Assembly (NCBI GenBank): GCA_009921765.1
Contig: RFXC01000028.1
Coordinates: 1 to 26,940, forward strand
DNA length: 26,940 bases
From: Betaproteobacteria bacterium
GTDB taxonomy: Bacteria > Pseudomonadota > Gammaproteobacteria > Burkholderiales > Burkholderiaceae
Reading direction: 5' to 3'
Under the pieces are notes generated by a model. It saw nothing but the letters and a program-made list of their open reading frames with translations, made no database searches and was not told the origin of the DNA. Shown here in pieces: positions 6,758 to 14,499 of this stretch. Positions within the stretch are counted from its first letter, which is position 1; every line of letters starts with the position of its first letter. The translations under genes and the position numbers were made by a program.

Positions 6758-8025
6758 CCTGGCTGCTCTCGGTTCTGCCGCTTGGCCTGCTGTCGCTCGG
6801 CTTTCCGTTTTTCCTGGTGCTGCTCACCACCGCAACGGCGGTGCTGCTGATCTTCGGCACGGTTCCACCCACTGCTCTCCACCAGACCATGTACAGCAGC
6901 ATCGACAAGTTTGCGCTGCTGGCTGTGCCGTTCTTCATTTTCGCGGGTGACCTGATGGGACGCGGCGGCGTGTCCCGTCGGCTGGTGCGCTGGGTGATGG
7001 CGATGCTGGGTGGCATGCGCGGTGCGCTGCCGCTCACCGCGCTTGGCACCACCGCGGTGTTCAGTGCAGTGTCGGGCTCCACCGCAGCAACGGTCGCGGC
7101 AGTGGGCAGTCTGACCTACACAAGAATGCGTGAGGCTGGCTACTCCGAGCGTTTTGCGTCGGGCTTGCTGGTTTCAAGCGCTGCCATCGACAACCTCATC
7201 CCGCCTTCCATCGGTTTCATTCTCTACGGCATCTCGGCCGAAACCTCGATCGTCAAACTGTTTGCAGCCGGATTGGTGCCTGGGCTGGTGATGGCAGGGT
7301 GCCTTGCACTCACCATTTTCTGGGTGGTGCGTCGCAGCGCCGAGGGACGCGGTGCCCCGTTCAATCTGGCCGAGTTTCTGGAAGCTACGCGCGATGGCAT
7401 CTGGTCCATTCTTGCGCCCATCGCGGTGCTGGGGGGCATCTACGCAGGAGTGTTCTCGCCCACCGAGGCGGCGGGCATCGCCTGCGTCTACGCCATGCTG
7501 GTGGTCGGACTCGTTTATCGAGAGATCGGTGCTTTTGAAATTCTGCTGTCGGCGGGGCGCTCGATGGTGCTTACCGCGCAGGTGTTCATCATCGTCGCGG
7601 CGGGTGGTGTGTTCTCCTGGCTCCTCACTGTCAACAACGTGCCGCAGAGTCTTGTCGCCTGGGTGCTGGCACTCAAGTTCGAGCCCTGGATGGTACTGAT
7701 GGCGATCAATATTCTGCTTTTGATCGTCGGCATGTTTCTCGACACTGCCTCGTCCATCCTGGTGCTCACACCGCTCCTTGCGCCCGTTGCCAAGGCGATT
7801 GGCGTCGACCCGGTGCACTTTGGCGTGATCGTGGTGATGAACCTCAGCATCGGAACCTTCACGCCGCCCTTCGGTATCAATCTCTTCGTGGGGCAGGCGG
7901 TGTTTCGTCTGCCCATGTCGGTCATGTATCCGGCTGTCGTGCCGTTCATCATCGCCAGCGTGATCGCACTCTTGCTGGTCACCTACATCCCGCAACTGTC
8001 ACTGGTCACGCTGAGGCTTCTCTGA
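6754..8025 (+). CDS. TRAP transporter large permease, DctM family
   Basis: From the ATG at 6754 the protein has 423 residues, normal for DctM, and is hydrophobic throughout with about 11-13 membrane segments. The frame is open further upstream within dctQ, but the ATGA overlap fixes the start. Recognisable stretches are VPFFIFAGDLMGRGGVSRRL (about 50-70), VSGSTAATVAAVGS, IPPSIGFILYG (about 150-160), FSPTEAAGIACVYA, and FTPPFGINLFVGQ near the end. These are hallmark DctM helix-break motifs of the two pseudo-symmetric halves. It forms the sodium-coupled translocation channel with DctQ. Its TGA stop overlaps the ATG of the amidohydrolase as TGATG (8023-8027), so enzyme and importer are translationally coupled. 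Confidence 0.94.
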   Translation: MTWLLSVLPLGLLSLGFPFFLVLLTTATAVLLIFGTVPPTALHQTMYSSIDKFALLAVPFFIFAGDLMGRGGVSRRLVRWVMAMLGGMRGALPLTALGTTAVFSAVSGSTAATVAAVGSLTYTRMREAGYSERFASGLLVSSAAIDNLIPPSIGFILYGISAETSIVKLFAAGLVPGLVMAGCLALTIFWVVRRSAEGRGAPFNLAEFLEATRDGIWSILAPIAVLGGIYAGVFSPTEAAGIACVYAMLVVGLVYREIGAFEILLSAGRSMVLTAQVFIIVAAGGVFSWLLTVNNVPQSLVAWVLALKFEPWMVLMAINILLLIVGMFLDTASSILVLTPLLAPVAKAIGVDPVHFGVIVVMNLSIGTFTPPFGINLFVGQAVFRLPMSVMYPAVVPFIIASVIALLLVTYIPQLSLVTLRLL

Positions 8026-9050
8026 TGCGCTGCGCATGCTGCCCGATTGATATCCATGCTCACTGGTTTCCGCGGCGGTGGCTCACCGAACTGGAGCGGC
8101 GCGGCCCTGCGCATGGCCTGGTCTGGGATGAGGTGGCAGGGGCGGGCCCGCGCTTCCGGCATGGGCACCTTTCTACCGGACCAACGGGCCCGCGCTTCAT
8201 CGATCTCGATGCACGGCGCGAGGCAATGGCCGGCCAGGCCGTCTCGGCGCAGGCCTTGTCGCTCTCGCAGCCCATGGTCTACTGGGCGGGGCGTGAAGAC
8301 GGCAACACGTTGGCGGTGCTCTATAACGATTGCCTCGCCGAAGCACATCAGGCCGACCCTGAGCGGTTTGTCGGACTCGCCACGCTGCCGCTTCAGGCGG
8401 TTGATCTCGCACTTCGCGAGCTCGATCGCCTGCCCTCACTACCCGGTATCCGTGGCGTGTGTCTCGCCACCTGTGTCCTCGATCGTGATCTGTCAGACCC
8501 GGCGTTTACGCCGGTTTGGGAGCGGCTTGAGGCGCTGGGTCTGCCGGTGTTCCTGCATCCCACCTTTGTGTTGGCACCCGATCGACTTGAGCGCTTCTAT
8601 CTCACCAATCTGCTTGGCAATCCGTTTGAGACCGCGGTGGCTGCGGCGCATCTCATTTTCGGCGGTGTGCTTGATCGCTTTCCGAAGCTTGAAGTGGTGC
8701 TGCCGCACGCCGGCGGCGCCTTTCCCTGGTTGGTGGGGCGCCTGCGACGGGGATGGGAGAAACGCCAGGACCTGAAACCGCTATCGGCGGACCCGCTCAG
8801 CTACCTCAGGCGCTTTCACTACGACACCATCGGCTATTCCGCCGACGTGCTCGACTATCTGCTGCGCCACGTCGGCGCCGATCGCATCATGATGGGAAGC
8901 GACTACTGCTTTCCGATTGCCTACGAACAGCCGGTTGAAGTGGTCACCGCGCATCCCGGACTCTCGGAGGCCGACCAGACAGCAATCCTGGAGGGCAATG
9001 CGCGGCGACTGCTGGGGCTGCCAGGGGTAGCTGTCAGGCCTTCCGTCTGA
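8025..9050 (+). CDS. Metal-dependent amidohydrolase, ACMSD-type (Amidohydro_2) decarboxylase/hydrolase
   Basis: The 341-residue protein is a TIM-barrel amidohydrolase of the family that includes ACMS decarboxylase, gamma-resorcylate decarboxylase and 5-carboxyvanillate decarboxylase. Metal ligands are visible: Asp9, His11 and His13 in PIDIHAHW, His178 in VFLHPT, His228 in LPHAGGAFPW, and Asp293 in MGSDYCFP. Most well-studied members of this subgroup remove CO2 from aromatic or muconate acids through a single Zn or Mn ion, but some are hydrolases; the choice here is open. It has no signal peptide and should act in the cytoplasm. Because it is translationally coupled to dctM, its substrate is probably the imported acid or something made from it by the cupin protein. 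Confidence 0.9.
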   Translation: MRCACCPIDIHAHWFPRRWLTELERRGPAHGLVWDEVAGAGPRFRHGHLSTGPTGPRFIDLDARREAMAGQAVSAQALSLSQPMVYWAGREDGNTLAVLYNDCLAEAHQADPERFVGLATLPLQAVDLALRELDRLPSLPGIRGVCLATCVLDRDLSDPAFTPVWERLEALGLPVFLHPTFVLAPDRLERFYLTNLLGNPFETAVAAAHLIFGGVLDRFPKLEVVLPHAGGAFPWLVGRLRRGWEKRQDLKPLSADPLSYLRRFHYDTIGYSADVLDYLLRHVGADRIMMGSDYCFPIAYEQPVEVVTAHPGLSEADQTAILEGNARRLLGLPGVAVRPSV

Positions 9051-9105
9051 GCCCAGGAGCCAGCCTAATCGAGCGCGCGCTCCTCTGGTGTGGCTAGTCC
9101 CGCTT
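9051..9105. terminator. Hairpin between convergent genes (possible bidirectional terminator)
   Basis: The 55 bp between the amidohydrolase stop and the Bug protein stop contains a perfect 12 bp palindrome, GAGCGCGCGCTC, at 9071-9082, flanked by AGCCA (9058-9062) and TGGCT (9091-9095), which can pair as an outer stem. There is no clear T-run on either strand, so intrinsic termination is only suggested by position and structure. Confidence 0.35.
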
Positions 9106-10077
9106 CTATTCCGCCTGAATTCCCGCCTGCTTGATCAGCTTCGCGTATTTCTCGAATTCGGCCCGGGTGAACGCGGCGAACTGCTCGGGCGTGTTCGCCA
9201 CCGGCTCGGCACCAAACTGATTCAGCTTCTCGCGCATCTCCGGCAGTTGAACGATGCGCGCAATTTCTTTCTGGATGCGGCTGGTGATCTCGACGGGCAC
9301 ATTGCGGGCCGTGTACATGCCATACCAGGCGTAGGTTTCATACTGCGGCAGTCCAGCTTCAATGGCCGTGGGTACATCTGGCATGGAGGGATGGCGAGCG
9401 CTACCCGCCACCGCCAACACGCGAAGCTTGCCCGATTTGTAGTGCTGCAGCACGGTGAGCGTGCTGGTAAAGCCTGCCTCGATGTGGCCGCCCAGCATGT
9501 CGGTCATGATCATCGAACCGCCCTTGTAGGGCACGTGCGTGAGATCAACGCCAGCCTGCTGCTTGAACTGCTCACCGGCCAGACGCGATGACGGCTCAGA
9601 GCTTCCGAATCGAAGCTTGCCCGGGTTGGCCTTGGCGTGTGCGATGAACTCCCGCAGCGTGTTGGCGGGTACAGATGGCGTCACCACCACCACCCAGGGC
9701 GAGGTGGCAATGAGCGTGACCGGCGCGGCATCTGCCACCGGATCAAATGGCATGCTTTTCTGAAGACTGCCGTTGATGACATGGGCGCCGACCACCACCA
9801 CCAGGTTGTGACCATCAGGCGGTGACTTGAGCACCAGATCGGTACCCACAATGCCATTGGCACCCGGGCGATTTTCGACCACCACGTTCTGGCCCCAGGC
9901 CTCACCCAGCTTGGCGGCCAATTGACGGCTGATGATGTCGGTGCCGCCGCCCGGCGCGTAGGGCACGACGATTCGGACCGGTCGGTTGGGGAAAGCAGCC
10001 TGCTGCGCGAGCGCGGGAAGCGACGCGGACAGGAGGCAGGCGCCTGCGAATGCAGCGCGAAGCAGCGATCGGATCAT
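9106..10077 (-). CDS. Bug/TctC-family periplasmic substrate-binding protein
   Basis: The protein has 323 residues, with a Sec signal peptide of about 24 residues ending PALA before QQAAFPNRP. The mature part shows the Bug-family features: RPVRIVVPYAPGGGTDI (about 32-48), where the main chain grips a carboxylate ligand, VENRPGANGIVGTD (about 67-80), HVPYKGG near 180, and YAWYGMYTARNVP. These proteins are binding components of tripartite tricarboxylate transporters, but Burkholderiales carry many copies without a linked TctA/TctB permease, and that is the case here. It starts with AGGAG at 10084-10088 and is the last gene of the MetE-like, lipocalin-like, DUF3237 run. Its ligand is probably a small carboxylic acid. 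Confidence 0.93.
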   Translation of the reverse strand: MIRSLLRAAFAGACLLSASLPALAQQAAFPNRPVRIVVPYAPGGGTDIISRQLAAKLGEAWGQNVVVENRPGANGIVGTDLVLKSPPDGHNLVVVVGAHVINGSLQKSMPFDPVADAAPVTLIATSPWVVVVTPSVPANTLREFIAHAKANPGKLRFGSSEPSSRLAGEQFKQQAGVDLTHVPYKGGSMIMTDMLGGHIEAGFTSTLTVLQHYKSGKLRVLAVAGSARHPSMPDVPTAIEAGLPQYETYAWYGMYTARNVPVEITSRIQKEIARIVQLPEMREKLNQFGAEPVANTPEQFAAFTRAEFEKYAKLIKQAGIQAE

Positions 10078-10122
10078 GAGAGACTCCTGAAGGGGTACCG
10101 GAGGCTAAGCCGTTCAGACGGC

Positions 10123-10581
10123 TCAAAGAATTTCATCGACGCGCAGCTCAACAGCGTTCCGCGTGCGCCGGCCGTAGGCCACCGCGAGCAGCCGCGTAAG
10201 TGGCAGCAGCGCGGGCGCGCTGGTTTCGAACCGCATGACGGTACGGAAGTAGTACAGCGCGGGATCGACGTCTTCGCCTCGACCCAGGCGCGCAAGCACA
10301 TCGGGCGACGCGGTTCGCAGGCCCTGGCTGGTGACCTGGATGAGTTCACCGGCATCGGTCTTGAGCGTGTAGCGTGCATCGAGGTCTATCGTGCCGTCGG
10401 TTCGTACCCATTGCCAGTCGGCGCCGCCGGGCAGCACGGTGCCCGAGATGAGATCGCCCTCAAAATGCCCGCCCTGAATGTTCACCACCCGACGATGACC
10501 CATGGGCGTGACACCGACATCGACAATGTCAGCCAACTCGGCGCGCAACAGGCGGATCAGCGGACGGGTGACAGGATTCAT
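10123..10581 (-). CDS. DUF3237 domain protein
   Basis: This 152-residue protein matches what I recall of the DUF3237 family: GHRRVVNIQGGHFEGD and GTVLPGGADWQ (about 28-58), DGTIDLDARYTL, and VTSQGLRT. Such proteins are small beta-barrels that often sit in catabolic operons in Proteobacteria; the function is not established. It has no signal peptide or membrane segment. Its start overlaps the lipocalin-like gene's stop by four bases (10578-10581), so the two are translationally coupled and probably act on the same compound. It is followed after 45 bp by the Bug binding protein. Confidence 0.82.
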   Translation of the reverse strand: MNPVTRPLIRLLRAELADIVDVGVTPMGHRRVVNIQGGHFEGDLISGTVLPGGADWQWVRTDGTIDLDARYTLKTDAGELIQVTSQGLRTASPDVLARLGRGEDVDPALYYFRTVMRFETSAPALLPLTRLLAVAYGRRTRNAVELRVDEIL

Positions 10582-11054
10582 GGCCGCATTCGCTTCCAGG
10601 TGAGTGAATGCTGGCGCTGAACGCTCGTGCCCGGAAGCGTGTCTTTCGCCGACAGGATCAATGTGCGCTCGTCCACGAAGCGCATCCGTCTCACCTGGTC
10701 GGTCCCGATCAGGTTGGGGTAGAGCGCAATGACCACCTCATGCCGCACATGATCGGCGTCAGGGAAAGAATAAGGCCCACCGTAGTTCATAAAGGCGTCG
10801 ATGGCTTCCAGCCGTTCGGCCGCCGGCGCATGCTTCAGGCTTGCGCTTGACATGGGCGGGCGCCCGGCGCGGCTGATGCTGGCATTCATCCAGCCATCGG
10901 GACTGTAGACCAGCAGCCCCTCCGGATGTTCGCCAAAGGGGAGTGTGGGCGCGCGCCCGTCGGAATATTCCGTGCGCCAGTCAGCGAGGCGCCAGCCCCC
11001 CACGATGGGGTGCTGTGCGACGGTGCCTGCTTCGGGTGGTGTTGAGATACTCAT
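10578..11054 (-). CDS. Lipocalin-like domain protein
   Basis: The 158-residue protein fits the small lipocalin-like domain family found beside bacterial catabolic genes. It has an N-terminal GGWRLADWRTEYSDG strand, then EGLLVYSPDGWMNASI (about 45-61), a YGGPYSF segment near 90, and a closing barrel strand RRMRFVDERTLILSA. These barrels are expected to bind small hydrophobic molecules; no catalytic residues can be named. No export signal is visible, so it is probably cytoplasmic. It overlaps the DUF3237 gene by four bases and follows the MetE-like gene after 26 bp. The pairing of lipocalin-like and DUF3237 genes suggests two small barrel proteins working on one intermediate. Confidence 0.75.
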   Translation of the reverse strand: MSISTPPEAGTVAQHPIVGGWRLADWRTEYSDGRAPTLPFGEHPEGLLVYSPDGWMNASISRAGRPPMSSASLKHAPAAERLEAIDAFMNYGGPYSFPDADHVRHEVVIALYPNLIGTDQVRRMRFVDERTLILSAKDTLPGTSVQRQHSLTWKRMRP

Positions 11055-11080
11055 GGGGGCGACCGGGGGCGCGCAATGCT

Positions 11081-12112
11081 TCAGGCGCTGGCCTGAAGCT
11101 CGCGCCGCACGATGGCTGCTCCCGCTGTCATCGCCTGCATCTTGCCGAAGGCCACATCGCGCGGCAGATACTTCATGCCGCAGTCGGGCGCGACGATGAT
11201 GTTTTCGGCCGGCGCATAAGGCAGTGCCCGTCGGATGCGTGCGGCGATGGTCTCGGGTGACTCCACCGTCATGTCCGCCAGATCGACCACGCCGAGAATG
11301 ATCTTCTTGCCGGCCAGATCCTTCAGCACGGCCACGTCGAGATTGGACTGCGCGGTCTCCAGGCTGATCTGACGGCAGTTGCAGTTCCTGAGCTGGGTGA
11401 GGAACGAGTAGCCGCTTGGCCGCGCGTGAATCACATGTGCATAACCGAAACAGATGTGAACCGCCGTGGTGCCGGTAATGCCGTCGAGTGCAGCATTCAG
11501 GGCCTGCAGCCCGTATTGCTCGGCGGGCTCGGGCCGCGCCTGCATGTAGGGCTCGTCGATTTGAACGATGTCGGCGCCGGCTGCGAACAAATCGCGAATT
11601 TCGGCGTTTACCGCCACGGCATAGTCGAGTGCCGCATCGGCCGGGTGCCGATAAAAATCATTCTGCGCCTGCTGCGACATGGTGAACGGGCCCGGCACAG
11701 TGATCTTGATTGGCCGTGCGGTGTGTCGACGCAGAAACTTCACATCCTCCACCTGCACCGCGTGTTTGCGGCGAATTTTGCCGGTAATGCGTGGCACCGG
11801 ATTCGGATGTCCGGAGCGGTCGAGCGCAGTGCCCGGATTGTCGATGTCCACGCCCTCCAGCGCTGTTGCGAACCGGTTGGAATAGCTTTCGCGCCGGATT
11901 TCGCCATCGGTGATGATGTCCAGGCCCGCGTCTTCCTGGAGCTTGATGGCGGCCAGCGTGGCGTCATCCTGCGCCTCGGCGAGTACCGCAGCCGGCACCT
12001 TCCAGATTTCACGCGCGCGAACGCGGGGCGGAAAACGCCCGCGAAGGTTGTCGCGGTCAACCAGCCAGTCGGGCTGGGGCAGGCTTCCGACGAGCGAGGT
12101 GGGCAAAAGCAT
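11081..12112 (-). CDS. MetE C-terminal-type (cobalamin-independent methionine synthase family) methyltransferase
   Basis: From the ATG at 12110-12112, preceded by a strong AGGAGGAG at 12118-12125, the protein has 343 residues; a longer start at 12157 has no such support. It corresponds to the catalytic half of MetE alone, without the N-terminal half. Visible features are LVGSLPQP at the start, ITDGEIRRESY (about 67-77), IVQIDEPYMQ (about 182-191), and a plausible zinc set of His219 and Cys221 in VHICFGY, Glu252 in SLETAQ, and Cys311 in PDCGMKYL. Members of this core-MetE group move methyl groups between thiols or corrinoid or folate carriers, and some take part in catabolism rather than methionine synthesis. 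Its place upstream of lipocalin-like, DUF3237 and Bug genes favours a catabolic role. It is divergent from the MFS gene. Confidence 0.85.
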   Translation of the reverse strand: MLLPTSLVGSLPQPDWLVDRDNLRGRFPPRVRAREIWKVPAAVLAEAQDDATLAAIKLQEDAGLDIITDGEIRRESYSNRFATALEGVDIDNPGTALDRSGHPNPVPRITGKIRRKHAVQVEDVKFLRRHTARPIKITVPGPFTMSQQAQNDFYRHPADAALDYAVAVNAEIRDLFAAGADIVQIDEPYMQARPEPAEQYGLQALNAALDGITGTTAVHICFGYAHVIHARPSGYSFLTQLRNCNCRQISLETAQSNLDVAVLKDLAGKKIILGVVDLADMTVESPETIAARIRRALPYAPAENIIVAPDCGMKYLPRDVAFGKMQAMTAGAAIVRRELQASA

Positions 12113-12222
12113 CGGGTCTCCTCCTGTTTGATTTTCGGTTCGCACGGTCACGGCCATTGCGCTTTGCCTGTAGTGTAGCGCCGTCGAGCCCGCCGGGGGC
12201 TCACCAGGTTCAGGGAGTGTCA
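12113..12222. promoter_or_regulatory. Divergent intergenic region between MetE-like and MFS genes
   Basis: These 110 bp must carry the promoters for both directions. A weak minus-strand -10 candidate, TACACT, lies at 12172-12177, but no matching -35 is present 16-18 bp upstream. The region holds the AGGAGGAG ribosome binding site of the MetE-like gene (12118-12125) and AGGGAG (12212-12217) for the MFS gene. I found no convincing operator palindrome. Confidence 0.3.
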
Positions 12223-13446
12223 GTGCAGAGGCTGGGCCGGGTCACCATTCCGCTGGCGGCCGCCAATTTCATGAATCAGGCCGCACGGACCGTGATGGCG
12301 ATCGTGGGGCCGGTGCTGGCGATTGAGCTTGGTTTATCAGCGAGTGAGCTCGGGATGCTCGCGGCCTTTCTGTTTGCGGCCTACTCGCTCACCCAGTTGC
12401 CGCTCGGCGTGGCGCTCGATGCCTACGGCCCCAGGCGGGTGCAGGCCGTGCTCATGACCCTTGCCGCGCTCGGCTTCATGATCTTCGCGCTGTCGCCCGG
12501 GTTTGCCGGACTCGCCGCGGGGCGCATCCTGATTGGCGTGGGCATCTCCGCCGGGCTCATGGCGGTCATCAAGGCGCACGCAGACTGGTTCGAATTCAAC
12601 CGACGTGCCCAGCTCACTGGCATCGCCATGGCAATCGGCGCGCTGGGCAGTGCACTCACCACCACGCCGGTCCAGGCGCTGCTTCCCGCGCTTGGCTGGC
12701 GCGGCGTCTTTGCCGCGTTGGGTGCTCTTACCTTTGCCGTGGCGGTCTGGATTTTCATTGCGGTGCCAGACAAGCCTCGTGCCGCCGATGCCTCGCGCTC
12801 GTTGCTCGGGGATATCGCGGTGAGCGGACGCATTCTCGCGTCGCGAAACTTCTGGCGATATGGTCCTGCGATGGGAACCCTGTCGATGTTCAATTTTGCC
12901 TACCTGGGACTCTGGGCGGGGCCATGGTTGCGCGATGTCGCCGGAATGGATGGGCCCGCTCGGGCGGGGGTCCTGTTCGTTTACACGCTTGCGATGGTGG
13001 CCGGAAGCGTGATCACCGGGAATGCTTCCAGCCGGGCGAGCGTCGCGGGCCTGCCGCCCTTCATTGTGCCGGTGGTATGCCTGGGCGTGATGGTGTTTCT
13101 TCAGATTGGCATGATGATGCAGCCAACGAACGCAGCGCTCGTCATTGGCTTGTGGGCCGCTGCAGCGGTGTTCGGCTCGGCCGGTCCGGTCGCCTATGTG
13201 GCCATGGGGCAGTTGTTCCCGCCGGAGCAGACCGGGCGCGTGTCCACTGCGGTCAACATGTTGTCTCTGGGGGGCGCTTTTCTGGTTCAGGCTGCAATCG
13301 GCTGGATTCTTGACCTGTGGCCGCGCACCCCTGCAGGGGGCTGGGACCCTGATGGATACAGCTGGGCGCTGGGGCTCACCACGGGATTGCAGGCGGTTGC
13401 CGCGGTGGTGCTCGCCACCGCGACGAGTCAGACCAACCGGTCCTGA
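12223..13446 (+). CDS. Major facilitator superfamily (MFS) transporter
   Basis: Starting at GTG 12223, five bases after AGGGAG, the protein has 407 residues and about 12 membrane helices, with a long central polar stretch (about 175-200) between two six-helix halves. The loop between helices 2 and 3 carries LGVALDAYGPRRVQ, a variant of the MFS signature, and GRILIGVGISAG follows in helix 4. It would be a proton-coupled importer or exporter of a small solute in the inner membrane. An in-frame TTG at 12157 would extend the protein by 22 residues but has no ribosome binding site. It is divergent from the MetE-like run, so it may move that pathway's substrate. The solute is unknown. Confidence 0.9.
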   Translation: MQRLGRVTIPLAAANFMNQAARTVMAIVGPVLAIELGLSASELGMLAAFLFAAYSLTQLPLGVALDAYGPRRVQAVLMTLAALGFMIFALSPGFAGLAAGRILIGVGISAGLMAVIKAHADWFEFNRRAQLTGIAMAIGALGSALTTTPVQALLPALGWRGVFAALGALTFAVAVWIFIAVPDKPRAADASRSLLGDIAVSGRILASRNFWRYGPAMGTLSMFNFAYLGLWAGPWLRDVAGMDGPARAGVLFVYTLAMVAGSVITGNASSRASVAGLPPFIVPVVCLGVMVFLQIGMMMQPTNAALVIGLWAAAAVFGSAGPVAYVAMGQLFPPEQTGRVSTAVNMLSLGGAFLVQAAIGWILDLWPRTPAGGWDPDGYSWALGLTTGLQAVAAVVLATATSQTNRS

Positions 13447-13492
13447 GGCGCGGTTCGCCCGCGCCCTGCAACGCGAGCCGCTCTGGCCGAGC
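13447..13492. terminator. GC hairpin between convergent MFS and Bug genes
   Basis: Directly after the MFS stop, GGCGCGG (13447-13453) pairs perfectly with CCGCGCC (13459-13465) around a five-base loop. The position between converging genes fits a terminator for either direction, but no T-run follows on either strand. Confidence 0.4.
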
Positions 13493-14470
13493 CTACTCAG
13501 TCCTGAGGCCGTTTTCCTTCACGACCGCTCCCCACCGCGCGTCATCGCGACGCAGCGTCTCGGCGAACTGCTCGGGTGTTCCGCCGGTGGGCTCGGTACC
13601 CATCGCCTGGAAACGGGTTCGGATCTCGGGCTGCGCCAGCACTTCATTGATCGCGCGATTGAGCGTGCGCACGATCTCAGCCGGCACACCGCTTGGCACG
13701 AACACACCGTACCACGATGCCACCACCAGATCGGACACACCGGCCTCGGCCATGACCGGGACATCCGGCAGTCCCGGCAGGCGGGCGGGTGCACTGAGCG
13801 CGAGTGCGCGCAGCGCGCCGCTTTTCAGATGGCCGTCGACAGTGGGCGGTGCGGTGACCAGCAGGTGCAACTGCCCGCCCAGCAGATCTTGCAGCGCCTG
13901 GCCGCCCCCCTTGTAGGGAATGTGCGTCATCTTGAGACCAGTACGGCTCTTGAAGAGTTCGCCCGTGAGGTGTCCCGTGCTGCCATGGCCGGCTGATGAC
14001 CAGTGAACCTTGTCGCCCTGCGCACGGGCCCAGGCGATGAAATCGCCCATGGTCTTGACGGGCAGCGATGACTGGACCACGAAAATGAGCGGCACCTGCG
14101 CAACGCTCACCACCGCCTGCAGATCACGCTGCGGGTGATAGGGCAGCTTCGCGTACATGTGCGGATTGATCGCCATGGTGCCGTCAAACCCCATCGCGAT
14201 CGTGTAGCCATCAGGCGTGGCCTTGGCGACCAGATCGGTGCCAATATTGCCGTTGGCCCCTGGACGATTCTCCACTGGAAAAGGTTGACCCAGGGAATCC
14301 TGCAACTTCTGACCGACCAGGCGGGCCAATACATCGGTGGTGCCGCCCGGCGAAAACGGTACCACCATGCGGACCGGACGCACTGGATAGGTGCCCTGCG
14401 CGGTGGCAAGGGGAAGGCTGGCGGCCAGTGGCGCAGCGCCGGCGAGGCGAATCAGCGTACGGCGATCCAT
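13493..14470 (-). CDS. Bug/TctC-family periplasmic substrate-binding protein (second copy)
   Basis: This 325-residue protein has an export signal whose start, MDRRTLIRLAGAA, resembles a twin-arginine signal, unlike the plain Sec-type signal of the other Bug protein in the window. The mature part shows YPVRPVRMVVPFSPGGTTDV (about 28-47), VENRPGANGNIGTD (about 66-79), and THIPYKGGGQALQDLLGG near 185-202, all family hallmarks. It has AAGGAGA at 14477-14483, six bases before the ATG. It is the last gene of a run with the M20 amidohydrolase, the small protein and the methyltransferase, and has no linked TctA/TctB permease. The two Bug proteins are clearly different in sequence, so they probably bind different acids. 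Confidence 0.93.
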   Translation of the reverse strand: MDRRTLIRLAGAAPLAASLPLATAQGTYPVRPVRMVVPFSPGGTTDVLARLVGQKLQDSLGQPFPVENRPGANGNIGTDLVAKATPDGYTIAMGFDGTMAINPHMYAKLPYHPQRDLQAVVSVAQVPLIFVVQSSLPVKTMGDFIAWARAQGDKVHWSSAGHGSTGHLTGELFKSRTGLKMTHIPYKGGGQALQDLLGGQLHLLVTAPPTVDGHLKSGALRALALSAPARLPGLPDVPVMAEAGVSDLVVASWYGVFVPSGVPAEIVRTLNRAINEVLAQPEIRTRFQAMGTEPTGGTPEQFAETLRRDDARWGAVVKENGLRTE

Positions 14471-14499
14471 GGGTTGTCTCCTTGGTTGTCTGGTGTTTC

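Noticed and set aside
7174..7995. Minus-strand open frame of 273 codons opposite dctM
   Set aside because: Extremely His/Asp/Arg-rich translation opposite a hydrophobic membrane protein, as expected for an antisense shadow.
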